DNA of 64,000 nt from JASSUD01 sp031963045 (GCA_031963045.1 JASSUK010000032.1:62001-126000), one strand, 5' to 3'. Positions 42,657 through 51,635 are shown, counted from the first letter of the stretch. Notes: generated by a model from the letters alone, not told the origin. Made by a program: numbers and translations.

Positions 42657-43439
42657 TTAGAGGGGCGTAGCTGGAAATGTTTTGAAAGAAGTATCAGGGA
42701 GAGGCACCTCAGCTATAGAGGCTGAACGCGTACCTGGGAGCGGTGCGTTACTGATGCCGTGATACGTGAAGACTAGTGAAAATTTGACAGCATCGCTGAG
42801 ATTTTGTTGCGCAAAATGCAGCGTATTGCAATGAAAAAAAACCACGTCGCCTACGCGTAATTCTGGAGAAACTGCGGTACGAATCAGCGCTGCATTGCCG
42901 GGTAGATCTGTACGAAAAAATTTGGCCTCGTCAAAGCACTCTGCAGGCAAATCTAATTGGTGGGATTGAGGCACAAACCACAAAGCACCATTTTCTACAT
43001 TCTCTGTGCCTAATGCGAGCCAAACCGACACTAGATCATCACGCTCAAAACTCCAGTAGCGGGCATCCCGATGCCAGCTGGTGAGGCTGCCGTAATGCGG
43101 GTGTTTAGTCATGATGCAGTTGTGATGTGCACGGGATAAAACGATAGATTCCCCGAAATAGTCCGTCAGAATTTCACGCACAACGGGTGATTTTGCCCAT
43201 TCTCTAAATACAGACTCACGCTCATAGGCAGCAAGCAGTCGACGCGCAGTCTGCCCACCGACCTCCTCACGCGAAGTAGGAGCACCGGCATACTGCAAAT
43301 CCGCCTCTAACTCGAGGGGCGTGATACGCCGGTTCAGATGCTCTTGGGCCAATTTTTTAAAACTGTCGCACAGTTTGGGGTCGAGAAGTCCTCTGGCAAC
43401 AGCAAAGCCCTGCTTACGCAGGGTATCGGAATAGTCCAT
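42657..43439 (-). CDS. Phytanoyl-CoA dioxygenase (PhyH) family protein
   Basis: A 260-aa Fe(II)/2-oxoglutarate oxygenase-like protein. The iron-binding HxD lies in SLTSWHRDARYW, with the distal His in FFHCNTLHFAQQN and a GDVVFF strand before it. The opening YSDTLRKQGFAVARGLLDP is typical of PhyH proteins, which hydroxylate varied small molecules. Substrate unknown. It lies 8 bp after the nitronate monooxygenase-like gene on the same strand, so the two are probably cotranscribed and may share a pathway. Confidence 0.85.
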   Translation of the reverse strand: MDYSDTLRKQGFAVARGLLDPKLCDSFKKLAQEHLNRRITPLELEADLQYAGAPTSREEVGGQTARRLLAAYERESVFREWAKSPVVREILTDYFGESIVLSRAHHNCIMTKHPHYGSLTSWHRDARYWSFERDDLVSVWLALGTENVENGALWFVPQSHQLDLPAECFDEAKFFRTDLPGNAALIRTAVSPELRVGDVVFFHCNTLHFAQQNLSDAVKFSLVFTYHGISNAPLPGTRSASIAEVPLPDTSFKTFPATPL

Positions 43440-43447
43440 GTAGGCCC

Positions 43448-44413
43448 TTAATGTATACCTAATAAATCAGTACGCGCAGCACTGTACTCAGACTTGAAGC
43501 GGTCAATCAATTCAGCCACCTTAGGGCAGTCCTCTATGGATCCAACGCCCTGACCAGCCCCTAAGATATCTTTCCAAGCTTTTACTTTAGGAAGATCCTC
43601 TAGTTTTGCTATTTGCGCATCTGGAGCTCGACTAAGGTTATTGGGATCAAGGCCTGCCTGCACAATACTATCGCGTAGATAATTACCGTGAATACCTGTA
43701 AAAAAATTAGTATAGACAATATCTGCTGCCTGCGCTGCGATGATTGCCTCTTTGTAGCGCTCACTAGCCTGGGCTTCCTGCGTCGCAATAAAACGAGTGC
43801 CTATATAAGCTAAATCCGCTCCCATCGCTTGCGCGGCCAAGATTGCTCGGCCAGAAGTAATAGCGCCAGCTAATGCAACGGGTCCTTTAAAAAAACGCCG
43901 TACTTCTGTTATCAGTGCAAACGGTGAGAGCGTACCTCCATGCCCCCCTGCTCCTGCTGCCACGACAATAAGACCATCAACGCCTTTGTCTACCGCTTTA
44001 TGAGCATGCCGCAGATTGGTTACATCATGCAACACAATCCCGCCATACGCATGGACCGCATCGATCATATCTTGCGTTGGGGCCTGCAAGCTAGTAATAA
44101 AAATGGGGACCTGATGCTCTAAACACACTGCTATGTCTTGCTCTAATCGCACATTAGAAGGATGCATAATTTGATTCACGGCTAGAGGACCTAACGCCTT
44201 ATTAGGATTTGCTAAGCCATGCGTTTTTAAATCAGCTTTAACTCTAATGAGCCACTCGTCAAGAATACTGGTTGAGCGCGCATTCAAAGCAGGAAAAGCA
44301 CCCACTATCCCTGCACAACACTGCGCTATCACCAATTCAGGATAGCTCACAGTGAACATAGGAGAGGCAATAACAGGCAGAGTCAAAGACTGAAGCAGTG
44401 TAGGTAGAGACAT
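43448..44413 (-). CDS. Nitronate monooxygenase-like flavoprotein
   Basis: A 321-aa FMN TIM-barrel protein of the NMO (2-nitropropane dioxygenase) family, with LPVIASPMFTVSYPELVIAQ at the N terminus, the GADGL-like GVDGLIVVAAGAGGHGG loop, and QAMGADLAYIGTRFIAT for phosphate binding. NMOs oxidise alkyl nitronates; many relatives have unknown substrates. The frame is open to a TTG at 44476 inside the neighbouring palindromic element, but the family start is the ATG near 44413. Next gene downstream is the PhyH protein. Confidence 0.88.
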   Translation of the reverse strand: MSLPTLLQSLTLPVIASPMFTVSYPELVIAQCCAGIVGAFPALNARSTSILDEWLIRVKADLKTHGLANPNKALGPLAVNQIMHPSNVRLEQDIAVCLEHQVPIFITSLQAPTQDMIDAVHAYGGIVLHDVTNLRHAHKAVDKGVDGLIVVAAGAGGHGGTLSPFALITEVRRFFKGPVALAGAITSGRAILAAQAMGADLAYIGTRFIATQEAQASERYKEAIIAAQAADIVYTNFFTGIHGNYLRDSIVQAGLDPNNLSRAPDAQIAKLEDLPKVKAWKDILGAGQGVGSIEDCPKVAELIDRFKSEYSAARTDLLGIH

Positions 44414-44462
44414 GCCAGACGTGTTGGTTAGATGTAAAAAAATAAAAAAAGCTACGCCACCA

Positions 44463-44601
44463 GGGCGTGTCCTCAATTACCTCGAAGGGGCTCCTATTTG
44501 GGGGAGCAGGAGCGCAGGATCCGGATGTACTTAAGTACAGTGAATACCTTGCACCGCACGACCCCGAAGATAGGCCCTTTGGGACAATTGAGGACACGCC
44601 C
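44463..44601 (+). mobile_element. Palindromic element, copy C, upstream of the NMO gene
   Basis: 139 bp with the usual ends (GGGCGTGTCCTCAATTAC and AATTGAGGACACGCCC). TA follows at the right end; the left dinucleotide is CA. It sits about 50 bp upstream of the leftward NMO-like start, where the promoter should be. Confidence 0.85.
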
Positions 44602-44614
44602 TATGCGCAACTCG

Positions 44615-44663
44615 AAAAAATGGCCCGAATTTCAGCAGGTCTATCTGTCAAAATTTCGGGCCA
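44615..44663 (-). terminator. Rho-independent terminator of the peptide-binding protein gene
   Basis: On the minus strand TGGCCCGAAATTT and AAATTCGGGCCA form a 12-13 bp stem with an ~18-nt loop, followed by TTTTTT. It lies about 46 bp after the leftward gene ending at 44709. Confidence 0.75.
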
Positions 44664-44692
44664 GTTTGAAAGAGCCGTTTATGGCGTGCCTC

Positions 44693-44711
44693 TAATTGAG
44701 GACATGCCCTA
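44693..44711. repeat. Solo end of the 142-bp element at the SBP stop codon
   Basis: TAATTGAGGACATGCCCTA matches one terminal repeat. Its terminal CTA (TAG on minus) is the stop codon of the peptide-binding protein gene at 44709-44711. Confidence 0.7.
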
Positions 44712-46544
44712 TGGAGCAATAAAAACGGATCTGAAATTTTGTCGCCCAAAAGCGCTCACTTCATATCCCTGTACGGTGTTGCGTAACAACACCGCAGCAC
44801 TAGGGTGCGCCAGAGGCAACCACAGAGCTTGGTCATGAATAATTTTTTGAGCGTCCTGATACATTTTTACACGCTCTGTAATAGCTGCCGTCTGCTTACC
44901 TTTAGCAATCAAAGCATCAAGAGCTGGGTCACAAAAGCGCGTGAAATTGGTCCCTGAGCGCACCGCTGCACAGCTAAATTGCGGGGTCAGAAAATTATCC
45001 GGATCTCCATTGTCTCCAGACCATCCCATAAACAGAAGATCGTGATGCCCTAGTTTGGCAGAACGGATTAATTCTCCCCATTCGATAACTCTGATCTTTG
45101 CATTAATACCAATCCTGGCGAGATCGGCCTGTAATACAGCAGCGCCTACTCTAGGATTTGGGTTAAGCACACTGCCCGTGGGACGTGTCCAGATGGTAGT
45201 TTCAAAACCGTTAGGGTATCCCGCTTCAGTAAGTAAGCGCTTTGCAGCAACCTGGTTATATAAATAAGGCACTAACGTTTTGGAATATCCCAATGTATTA
45301 GGGGGATATATATTAGTGGCAGGCAGTGCTGCGCCTTCAAACACCGATGACACATAAGTAGTGCGATCAAAAGCCAGATTAATAGCTTGGCGCACCTTGA
45401 TATTATTAAAAGGGGGGCGTTGTGTATTAAAGGCAACAAAAGCGGTCATGAAAGCGGGTGTTTCTACGACCTTTAGAGGATGCTTTGGATTGGCATCTTG
45501 TTTAGTCATCACAATATCGCGCGGCCTTGGCGAGAGTGCGATAGCGCACTCACCAGCAATGAGCTTTTGCTTACGAACCGCCGCATCAGGCGTAATGGCG
45601 TAAATCAATTTGCTGATTTTTGGCTTCTCCCCCCAGTATTGCGCATTGGCGTTATAGCGAATTACCGCATCTTTTTGGTAACTGCCAAAAACAAAAGGCC
45701 CTGTACCAATAGGCTGGGTGTTCATGCGCTCAGGGTGGCCCGTCTTTTGCAGCAGATCCGCATATTCAGCCGAATAAATCGACGCAAATCCCATAGTCAA
45801 AAGAGAGAGGAAGGTCGCATCTGGCTCACTGAGCGTAAAGCGAACCGTGTATTCATCTAGTTTATCGATAGATTGAATTAATTTAGGCAATTCCATGGAC
45901 TGCGCATGGGGAAAGCCACTGGGGCCCGTCACTTTATGCCAAGGATGCTTAGGATCCAGCATGCGCCCAAATGTAAAAATCACATCATCGGCATTGAATA
46001 AACGTGTGGGTTTAAAAACAGCGTTCGCATGAAAAGGAACATCGCGGCGCAAATGAAAGGTGTAAACCCGGCCATCTGCATTTACTTCCCATTTTTGTGC
46101 CAGCGCAGGCACCACTTTGTGCTGCTTTTCATCAAAAGCAACCAGTCCGTCAAACAGCACATCCGCCGATGCATTCGTGGTGACTAGCGAATTGTATTGC
46201 ACCACATCAAAACCATCGGGGCTCGCTTCTGTACACACGGCAAGCGTAGAAGGTTTAGCACCTACCGCCGGAGAAAACGCCAACAAAGCCGAACAAACCG
46301 AGAACAGCATAAAGGCACTGCGAACACCGCAGAGTCCTGTTTTGCGTGCAAAAGATAAAAAGGCGCTAGGGCGTGCCCTCAATTGCCCCAAAGGGCCCAT
46401 CTTCGGGGTCGTGCGGTGCTCGGGATCCTCACTGTACTTAAGTACAGCTCCGGTCCCTGCGCTCCTGCTCCCCCAAATATGAACCCTTTGGAATAATTGA
46501 GGACTCGCCCTATTACTTGAAATAAGGTTGGGTACTAAATGCAT
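44709..46544 (-). CDS. Peptide-binding ABC transporter protein (DppA/OppA type) with in-frame element insertion
   Basis: A 611-aa family 5 solute-binding protein: TEASPDGFDVVQYNSLVTTN, KWEVNADGRVYTFHLRRDV and AVRQAINLAFDRTTYV-like segments match dipeptide/heme-binding DppA. The ATG at 46544 has a good SD (GGAGGG). Residues ~12-59 are encoded by a 142-bp palindromic element. Removing its 144 bp (with target TA) restores MHLVPNLISSN joined in frame to SAFLSFARKTG and then the hydrophobic MLFSVCSALLAFSPAVGA signal. The ATG inside the element (46400) gives a short alternative n-region. No permease or ATPase genes adjoin. The TAG stop also comes from an element end. Confidence 0.9.
   Translation of the reverse strand: MHLVPNLISSNRASPQLFQRVHIWGSRSAGTGAVLKYSEDPEHRTTPKMGPLGQLRARPSAFLSFARKTGLCGVRSAFMLFSVCSALLAFSPAVGAKPSTLAVCTEASPDGFDVVQYNSLVTTNASADVLFDGLVAFDEKQHKVVPALAQKWEVNADGRVYTFHLRRDVPFHANAVFKPTRLFNADDVIFTFGRMLDPKHPWHKVTGPSGFPHAQSMELPKLIQSIDKLDEYTVRFTLSEPDATFLSLLTMGFASIYSAEYADLLQKTGHPERMNTQPIGTGPFVFGSYQKDAVIRYNANAQYWGEKPKISKLIYAITPDAAVRKQKLIAGECAIALSPRPRDIVMTKQDANPKHPLKVVETPAFMTAFVAFNTQRPPFNNIKVRQAINLAFDRTTYVSSVFEGAALPATNIYPPNTLGYSKTLVPYLYNQVAAKRLLTEAGYPNGFETTIWTRPTGSVLNPNPRVGAAVLQADLARIGINAKIRVIEWGELIRSAKLGHHDLLFMGWSGDNGDPDNFLTPQFSCAAVRSGTNFTRFCDPALDALIAKGKQTAAITERVKMYQDAQKIIHDQALWLPLAHPSAAVLLRNTVQGYEVSAFGRQNFRSVFIAP
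46369..46510 (-). mobile_element. 142-bp palindromic element, copy D, in frame in the peptide-binding protein gene
   Basis: Flanked by TA on both sides (46367-46368, 46511-46512). Read with the gene it encodes the same peptide as copy A: SPQLFQRVHIWGSRSAG, further on PEHRTTPKMGPLGQLRARP. Length 142 bp; with the duplicated TA this is exactly 48 codons. Confidence 0.88.
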
Positions 46545-46595
46545 AAACCCTCCATCTGCATATTTTGGAAAATACCGCTTAAACCCACTCTAAGA

Positions 46596-47312
46596 CTACT
46601 GGACTGCTTTTTGTGATTGAATTGTATTTACTAAAACATCCAATACCTGAACGGCCCCATCCAAACTGCCTGTCATGGCAGGAGAAGTTAAGTACTGATT
46701 GTCTATGATCAGTGCGGGAACCCCATCAATATTATATTTTTGGGTCAGTGCAATATCTTCAGCAACCGCTTTAGTCACCCCATCAGAGGCATAAACTTGT
46801 AAAAAACGCGCAGCATCAATACCGTGCTTAGATAAAAATTGCGCTTGCGTATCGGGCGTCAGTAAATAATTTTTCTGGACTTGTATCTCTTCAAAAATCT
46901 TCGCATTTAATACAGAGAGGGTTGAAGTAGAAAGCCCCATCGCGACTAGTGTGTGGTAGAGCCTTTGATGTGATTCAAGATCTTTACTAAATGCCACGGG
47001 CACTTGCTTAAAATGCACTGATTGGCCATTACGCTTAAGCCATACGGACAACTTGGCGTCCAATGTTGCGCAGTGGGGGCAGCCGTACCAAAAAAACTCC
47101 ATAACTTCTACAACCGGCCTAGCCTGCTTATTTTTTTGTTTTTGCAAAGCCGGCGCATTTTCTTGAGCACTATCTACACTTATTGCTGGCAATGGCTTTG
47201 CACCAGGAAGCAGCTGATAATCGACATCCGCTTGCGGCGCAGCAGGAGAGGCATAGGCACTATGCGCCACAAAGTTAAGCGCAATGAGTAGTCCAGTAAT
47301 ATATTTTTTCAT
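46596..47312 (-). CDS. dsbA: Periplasmic thiol:disulfide oxidoreductase DsbA
   Basis: A 238-aa exported thioredoxin-fold protein. The signal peptide (YITGLLIALNFVAHSAYA) is followed by a polar stretch and the active site FFWYGCPHCATLD, with the cis-Pro loop DGVPALIID. DsbA introduces disulfides in periplasmic proteins. There is an extra ~25-residue linker rich in Lys and Gln before the domain. Gene order argS - SPOR protein - dsbA is one I recall from Burkholderia. Confidence 0.94.
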   Translation of the reverse strand: MKKYITGLLIALNFVAHSAYASPAAPQADVDYQLLPGAKPLPAISVDSAQENAPALQKQKNKQARPVVEVMEFFWYGCPHCATLDAKLSVWLKRNGQSVHFKQVPVAFSKDLESHQRLYHTLVAMGLSTSTLSVLNAKIFEEIQVQKNYLLTPDTQAQFLSKHGIDAARFLQVYASDGVTKAVAEDIALTQKYNIDGVPALIIDNQYLTSPAMTGSLDGAVQVLDVLVNTIQSQKAVQ

Positions 47313-47343
47313 CGAGATAGACCCAAAAATTTATTTTTTATTA

Positions 47344-47484
47344 GGGCATGTCCTCAATTACCCAAAAGGGCCCATCTTTGAGGTCGTGGGGTGCCAGGTA
47401 TTCACTGTACTTAAGTACAGTTCCGGTCCCTGTGCTCCTGCTCCCCCAAATATGAACCCTTTGGGGCAATTGAGGACAACGCCC
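47344..47484 (+). mobile_element. Palindromic element, copy E, between SPOR gene and dsbA
   Basis: 141 bp flanked by TA (47342-47343, 47485-47486), with the usual ends GGGCATGTCCTCAATTAC and GCAATTGAGGACAACGCCC. It lies 30 bp upstream of dsbA, in the place of its promoter, and only a few bases from the next element. Confidence 0.87.
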
Positions 47485-47490
47485 TACATA

Positions 47491-47587
47491 GGCCGCTTTC
47501 GCAACCCGGTAGCCAGGAATTCCTTTGATGCCAGCACACTAAATTGGCCGGGAGGAATGACGCCGCTACGGGGTTGCGAAAGCGGTC
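47491..47587. mobile_element. ~99-bp inverted-repeat element (family 3), copy 1
   Basis: Ends GGCCGCTTTCGCAACCC and GGGTTGCGAAAGCGGTC are inverted repeats. The interior GGTAGCCAGGAATTCCTTTG and TTGGCCGGGAGGAATGACG match the copy at 51364. It adjoins the SPOR gene stop. No coding capacity; a MITE-like sequence. Confidence 0.8.
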
Positions 47588-47591
47588 TCAT

Positions 47592-48218
47592 CTACTTTAC
47601 ATCTTGCACAATGATAGCGTCGACGCCCGCATCGGATAATTGCGTGCGCACGGCACTGACATCACTGGGCTGCGTGAAGGGGCCAAGGCGAACACGGTAA
47701 TAGGTTACCGAACCCGCGGTATGTTGCGTGACTTTGGAAGAAAACCCTTGCAAAGCAAGGCGAGCATGCTGTTGTTCCGCCCCTGCTCGGGTTTTATAGG
47801 CCCCCGTTTGCAAATAGTAACCGGTACTTTTTGTAGGGGTCGGTGCTGCAGAGCGGCTGGGATTTGCACGCTTGGGAGCTTGAGAAATTACGGTTGCAGG
47901 CGCAGCAGGTGGGACTTCCATGATCTGAGGTTCATCAAATTCCTCCGTAGGTTCATGGATCTGTTGCTCTGCAGCAGTTGTACTCGGCGTGCTTTGATCA
48001 AGCTGTTTGGGCTCACGAAGTTGTAACTCCAACTTCTGTATGGCATCCATTTTTGACGCCTGCCCCGCAGAAGATTCTTCTTTTCGAGGCTGTGGCTTAG
48101 GAGAATGCGTAATATACAGTGCAGCTAAAACTGCAATTGCCAACCCTACAATCAGCCCAAGGACCAAACCAAATAAGGTGCCTTTACTGCGTTCGGAAGG
48201 CTCACGAGGATAGGTCAT
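47592..48218 (-). CDS. SPOR-domain cell-division-type protein (FtsN-like)
   Basis: A 208-aa protein with one membrane helix (GLVLGLIVGLAIAVLAALYI, residues ~17-36), a Pro/Glu/Gln-rich periplasmic linker and a C-terminal SPOR domain (YYLQTGAYKTRAGAEQQHAR, then VRLGPFTQPSDVSAVRTQL). SPOR domains bind denuded peptidoglycan at the septum. The start is taken at ATG 48218 rather than the TTG at 48239. Downstream of argS and upstream of dsbA on the same strand. Confidence 0.88.
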   Translation of the reverse strand: MTYPREPSERSKGTLFGLVLGLIVGLAIAVLAALYITHSPKPQPRKEESSAGQASKMDAIQKLELQLREPKQLDQSTPSTTAAEQQIHEPTEEFDEPQIMEVPPAAPATVISQAPKRANPSRSAAPTPTKSTGYYLQTGAYKTRAGAEQQHARLALQGFSSKVTQHTAGSVTYYRVRLGPFTQPSDVSAVRTQLSDAGVDAIIVQDVK

Positions 48219-48299
48219 CTGAATGGATCCCAAAAACAATTGAATATATTTTCAAAATGGCGCTCATTTGAGCAGCGTTTATAAGACGGTTCACAATCT

Positions 48300-48313
48300 T
48301 AGGGCATGCCCTA
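48300..48313. repeat. 14-bp remnant of the palindromic element at the argS stop
   Basis: TAGGGCATGCCCTA is exactly the two outer ends of the 142-bp element joined, with TA at each side. The last three bases (minus strand TAG) end argS. It could be an excision footprint or a chance palindrome. Confidence 0.5.
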
Positions 48314-50152
48314 CATTTTTACAGGCGTTGAAACGCCTAACAACGACATACCGTTCACAAAAACCTGGCGCGTTGCAGCAAGCAGTGCTAAGCGCGCCTG
48401 CCGCACGAGAATATCGTCTACTAAAACACGCTCAGCATTGTAAAACGAGTGAAATGCCGCGGCCAAAGTGCGTAAATAAAAAGCAAGCTGATGAGGAGAA
48501 AGCTCTTCTGCCGCGCGCGCAAGCATGTCAGGATATTCCGCCAAACTTTGCATCAGCGCTAATTCGGATTCACTGGTTAAGACCGACAAGTCTGCCTGTA
48601 AAAACACATTAGCAAAACGAGGTAAATCATGAATATCACTGGGTATATCGCCCAATATAGCGCTAGCCTGCACAAGCACTGAACAAATACGTGCATGGGC
48701 ATATTGCACATAGTAAACGGGATTTTCATCGTTTCGCTGCAGGGCGACATCCACATTAAATACAAATTCCGTATCGGCTTTGCGCGAAATCAGAAAAAAC
48801 CGCACTGCATCACGACCGCGTTGCAAAGGATCCGCATCTACCGACGGCTCTAGCATACGCGCAGCAGGTGTAGATGATGTATTTTCTGCTTCGAGGGGAG
48901 CCCCTATACCACTTGACCATTCGATCAAATCGCGCACTGTCACATACCCACCAGCCCGCTTAGAAATTTTAACAATCTGTTGATTGCGCACCACGGTCAC
49001 CATTTTGTGCAAGATGTAGTCAGGGTAGCCCTTAGGAATACCTAAACCAATTTGCTGCAAACCTGCACGTACCCGCGCAACCGTACCGTGGTGGTCGGAG
49101 CCTTGAATATTGATGACTTGCTTAAAGCCTCGCTCCCATTTCGTCACGTGATAGGCAATATCAGGGACAAAGTAGGTGTAATCGCCATTAGATTTACGCA
49201 TTACCCGATCTTTATCATCCCCCTCCTCTGTAGTCTTTAACCACAGAGCGCCTTCACTCTCATACGTTTTGCCGGCATGAATAAGCGCTTGTACCGCCGC
49301 TTCTACCCGACCCTCGGTATATAAAGAAGATTCTAGGTAGTACCTATCAAAATGCACGCCCAGCGCTTGCAAATCTACATCTTGCTCATGCCGCAAATAG
49401 GCGACAGCAAAGCGGCGAATTGCATCGAGATCTTCTATATCTTTCTGTGACTGTATTGGGCTGCCATCTTTGGCACAGACTGTTTCACCGCGCATATAAT
49501 CTTGCGCGATATCCGCAATGTAATCGCCGTTATAGGCTGATTCTGGCCAATTTGCATCTTGTGGCGTTAACCCACGTGCTCGCGCCTGTACAGAATGTGC
49601 GAGCGTCTGGATTTGTACCCCTGCATCGTTGTAGTAAAACTCTCGATATACTTTTTTACCTTGCGTATCCAATATATTGGATAGCGTATCGCCCAGCACC
49701 GCCTGGCGACCATGTCCAACATGCAACGGTCCTGTAGGATTGGCAGAAACAAATTCAATTAATACAGAAGGAACCTCGCTGGTGCTCTGCGTTTTTTCCG
49801 GGTTCGATACACAGCCAAATTGTTGTTGCGAACGCAATATGTCGGTCACTACCGCTTGGTGAGCCGCCTTTGACAAACGCATATTAATAAAACCTGGCCC
49901 TGCAATCTCTACCGTATCAATCAAGCCTGCCGTACGTGCATCCTCTTGTATAGCGTCTGCGATCTGTTGCGCGAGGGCGCGAGGCGCCATACGCAAAGGC
50001 TTAGCCAATTGCAAAGCAATATTGCTCGCCACGTCACCCATCGCTGCAGCGGGTCTCTCCAATACAATAGATGCCGTTGAGGCATCAGGGGCAATACGCG
50101 CTACAGCATCTGAAAAAATAGAGTGAATGATTTTTTTGTGAGTCGGCAACAT
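48311..50152 (-). CDS. argS: Arginyl-tRNA synthetase
   Basis: A 613-aa class I synthetase. The HIGH-equivalent HVGHGRQAVLGD follows EFVSANPTGPL, the KMSK-equivalent is VKISKRAGG, and the C-terminal DALR anticodon-binding domain (YVQYAHARICSV onward) is complete. The frame opens further upstream, but ATG 50152 (MLPTHKKIIHSIF) fits the family. It charges tRNA-Arg. Its TAG stop falls in a 14-bp element remnant. Divergent from bioC. Confidence 0.97.
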   Translation of the reverse strand: MLPTHKKIIHSIFSDAVARIAPDASTASIVLERPAAAMGDVASNIALQLAKPLRMAPRALAQQIADAIQEDARTAGLIDTVEIAGPGFINMRLSKAAHQAVVTDILRSQQQFGCVSNPEKTQSTSEVPSVLIEFVSANPTGPLHVGHGRQAVLGDTLSNILDTQGKKVYREFYYNDAGVQIQTLAHSVQARARGLTPQDANWPESAYNGDYIADIAQDYMRGETVCAKDGSPIQSQKDIEDLDAIRRFAVAYLRHEQDVDLQALGVHFDRYYLESSLYTEGRVEAAVQALIHAGKTYESEGALWLKTTEEGDDKDRVMRKSNGDYTYFVPDIAYHVTKWERGFKQVINIQGSDHHGTVARVRAGLQQIGLGIPKGYPDYILHKMVTVVRNQQIVKISKRAGGYVTVRDLIEWSSGIGAPLEAENTSSTPAARMLEPSVDADPLQRGRDAVRFFLISRKADTEFVFNVDVALQRNDENPVYYVQYAHARICSVLVQASAILGDIPSDIHDLPRFANVFLQADLSVLTSESELALMQSLAEYPDMLARAAEELSPHQLAFYLRTLAAAFHSFYNAERVLVDDILVRQARLALLAATRQVFVNGMSLLGVSTPVKM

Positions 50153-50334
50153 AACGCTCTGCAGCAAAAGAAAAAATAATAATGAAAAGTTTAATTGCAA
50201 ATAAGCTACAAACAAATAACAGCAAAAAACATGAAAAGCAAAGCATACCTGGATAATTCTGATACCGTCACATCAATCCCCTGTACAGTAACGTACTTCG
50301 CGTTTTTAAAAAATGAGAGCACACTGGAAATAAC

Positions 50335-51354
50335 TTGATCTTCTCCAAAGCACATCGACTTGCGCAAATCTTTGATCGACGAGCGCAGACCTTCTCAGAA
50401 GTGGCTTTTTTGCCTCGCGAAATCGCCCAACGCATGCATGAACGTCTAGACTATATCGTGCTCAAGCCAAAACGAATACTCGATGCTGGCTGCGGGCCAG
50501 GCCAAGATTGGCCGACACTACAGGCTCGCTTTCCCAATGCAAAGATTGTGGGACTAGATATTTCCAGGCGCATGCTCTTAAAAGCACGCATCAAACCAGA
50601 TGCAAGTATATTGCGAGAAACACCACTCTCACATCTTCTTAAGATTTTTCGCAAACTTTATAATGGGCTTGTTAAAGTAAAAGAGACAGCCTATGCCGTA
50701 CAGGGCGATCTGAACACCTTACCTTTTGCACCAGCCTGCTTTGAGTTGCTATGGTCAAACTTAGCTCTACCTTGGCAAGGTCCTTTTCTTGAACCAGTCA
50801 ACCATGGCGCGCCGGATGAGCACACCATACATCCTCTCGCGCGCTTATTTAGCGAATGGCAGCATGTTTTAGGTGCAAATGGCTTGCTTATGTTCAGCAC
50901 ACTAGGGCCTGACAGTTTGCAGGAATTGCGCAGCGCTTGGGCCGAGGTAGATGCAGCGCATCCACAAGCTAGAGTGCTAGATTTTGTCGACATGCATGAT
51001 ATAGGCGATATGTTGGTCCGTAGCGGCTTCGAAAACCCGGTCATGGATGCAGAAAAGCTGACGCTCACTTACCGGAATGCGGAGTCTTTACTGAAAGATA
51101 TACGTCGCTGGGGGGCGTACCCTGGCGCAAAACGTGCTGATGGTTTGATGGGAAAAGGCACTTACCAAGCCTTACTTGCAGCACTCAAAAAGCAGCAGAA
51201 CCCACAAGGTGTTATTTCTCTTACATTCGAAATTGTGTATGGGCATGCCTGGCGCGCTGCGCCCACAAGCGTATCGAAGAAGCACAGTAAGGCTTCTGAA
51301 GAGTATGCTCCGGTGCAATTTCATCCCCCAGGTAGCGTGCGCCCAAAACACTAA
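50335..51354 (+). CDS. bioC: BioC-type malonyl-ACP O-methyltransferase
   Basis: A 339-aa SAM methyltransferase. It opens IFDRRAQTFSEVAFLPREIA, then has motif I ILDAGCGPGQDW, ADIS-like GLDISRRML, WSNLALPW, and FSTLGPDSLQELRSAW, all characteristic of BioC. BioC methylates malonyl-ACP so that fatty acid synthesis can build the pimeloyl chain of biotin. The start is a TTG at 50335 with GGAAA upstream; no ATG lies near. An insert (~residues 85-120) and a basic C-terminal tail make it longer than E. coli BioC. bioH was not seen. Confidence 0.85.
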   Translation: MIFSKAHRLAQIFDRRAQTFSEVAFLPREIAQRMHERLDYIVLKPKRILDAGCGPGQDWPTLQARFPNAKIVGLDISRRMLLKARIKPDASILRETPLSHLLKIFRKLYNGLVKVKETAYAVQGDLNTLPFAPACFELLWSNLALPWQGPFLEPVNHGAPDEHTIHPLARLFSEWQHVLGANGLLMFSTLGPDSLQELRSAWAEVDAAHPQARVLDFVDMHDIGDMLVRSGFENPVMDAEKLTLTYRNAESLLKDIRRWGAYPGAKRADGLMGKGTYQALLAALKKQQNPQGVISLTFEIVYGHAWRAAPTSVSKKHSKASEEYAPVQFHPPGSVRPKH

Positions 51355-51363
51355 AAAACAATA

Positions 51364-51462
51364 GACCTCTTTCGGAACCCCCGGTAGCCGGGAATTCCTT
51401 TGATGCCAGGACACTAGACTGGCCGGGAAGAATGACACCGCTGCGGGGTTCCGAAAGAAGTC
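51364..51462. mobile_element. ~99-bp inverted-repeat element (family 3), copy 2
   Basis: Flanked by TA on both sides. Ends GACCTCTTTCGGAACCCC and GGGGTTCCGAAAGAAGTC are inverted repeats of ~18 bp. Interior matches copy 1. It lies just after bioC, in the 281-bp gap before the amidotransferase gene, where it could act as a terminator hairpin. Confidence 0.85.
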
Positions 51463-51635
51463 TAAGAATCAGCTCTTGCCTTTTCAACGCACATATTAAG
51501 GTGTGCCTATAATTGCTTAAAAGAGCTGAAACCCGAAACGGAAAATGCCTGTCTAACTATCATCCTATTGAATCTTTTTTAAATAGCGTTTTTTACAGAC
51601 TTTTCCCAAACACTTGAATTTACTGGCTTTCCATC

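Noticed and set aside
47284..47700. A 138-codon plus-strand frame spanning two repeat elements
   Set aside because: It reads through a 142-bp element and a 99-bp element and antisense to the SPOR gene; only repeat-derived peptide is recognisable.
51172..51487. Two minus-strand frames over the bioC 3' end and a family-3 element
   Set aside because: Composed of repeat sequence and bioC antisense; no SD or domain.
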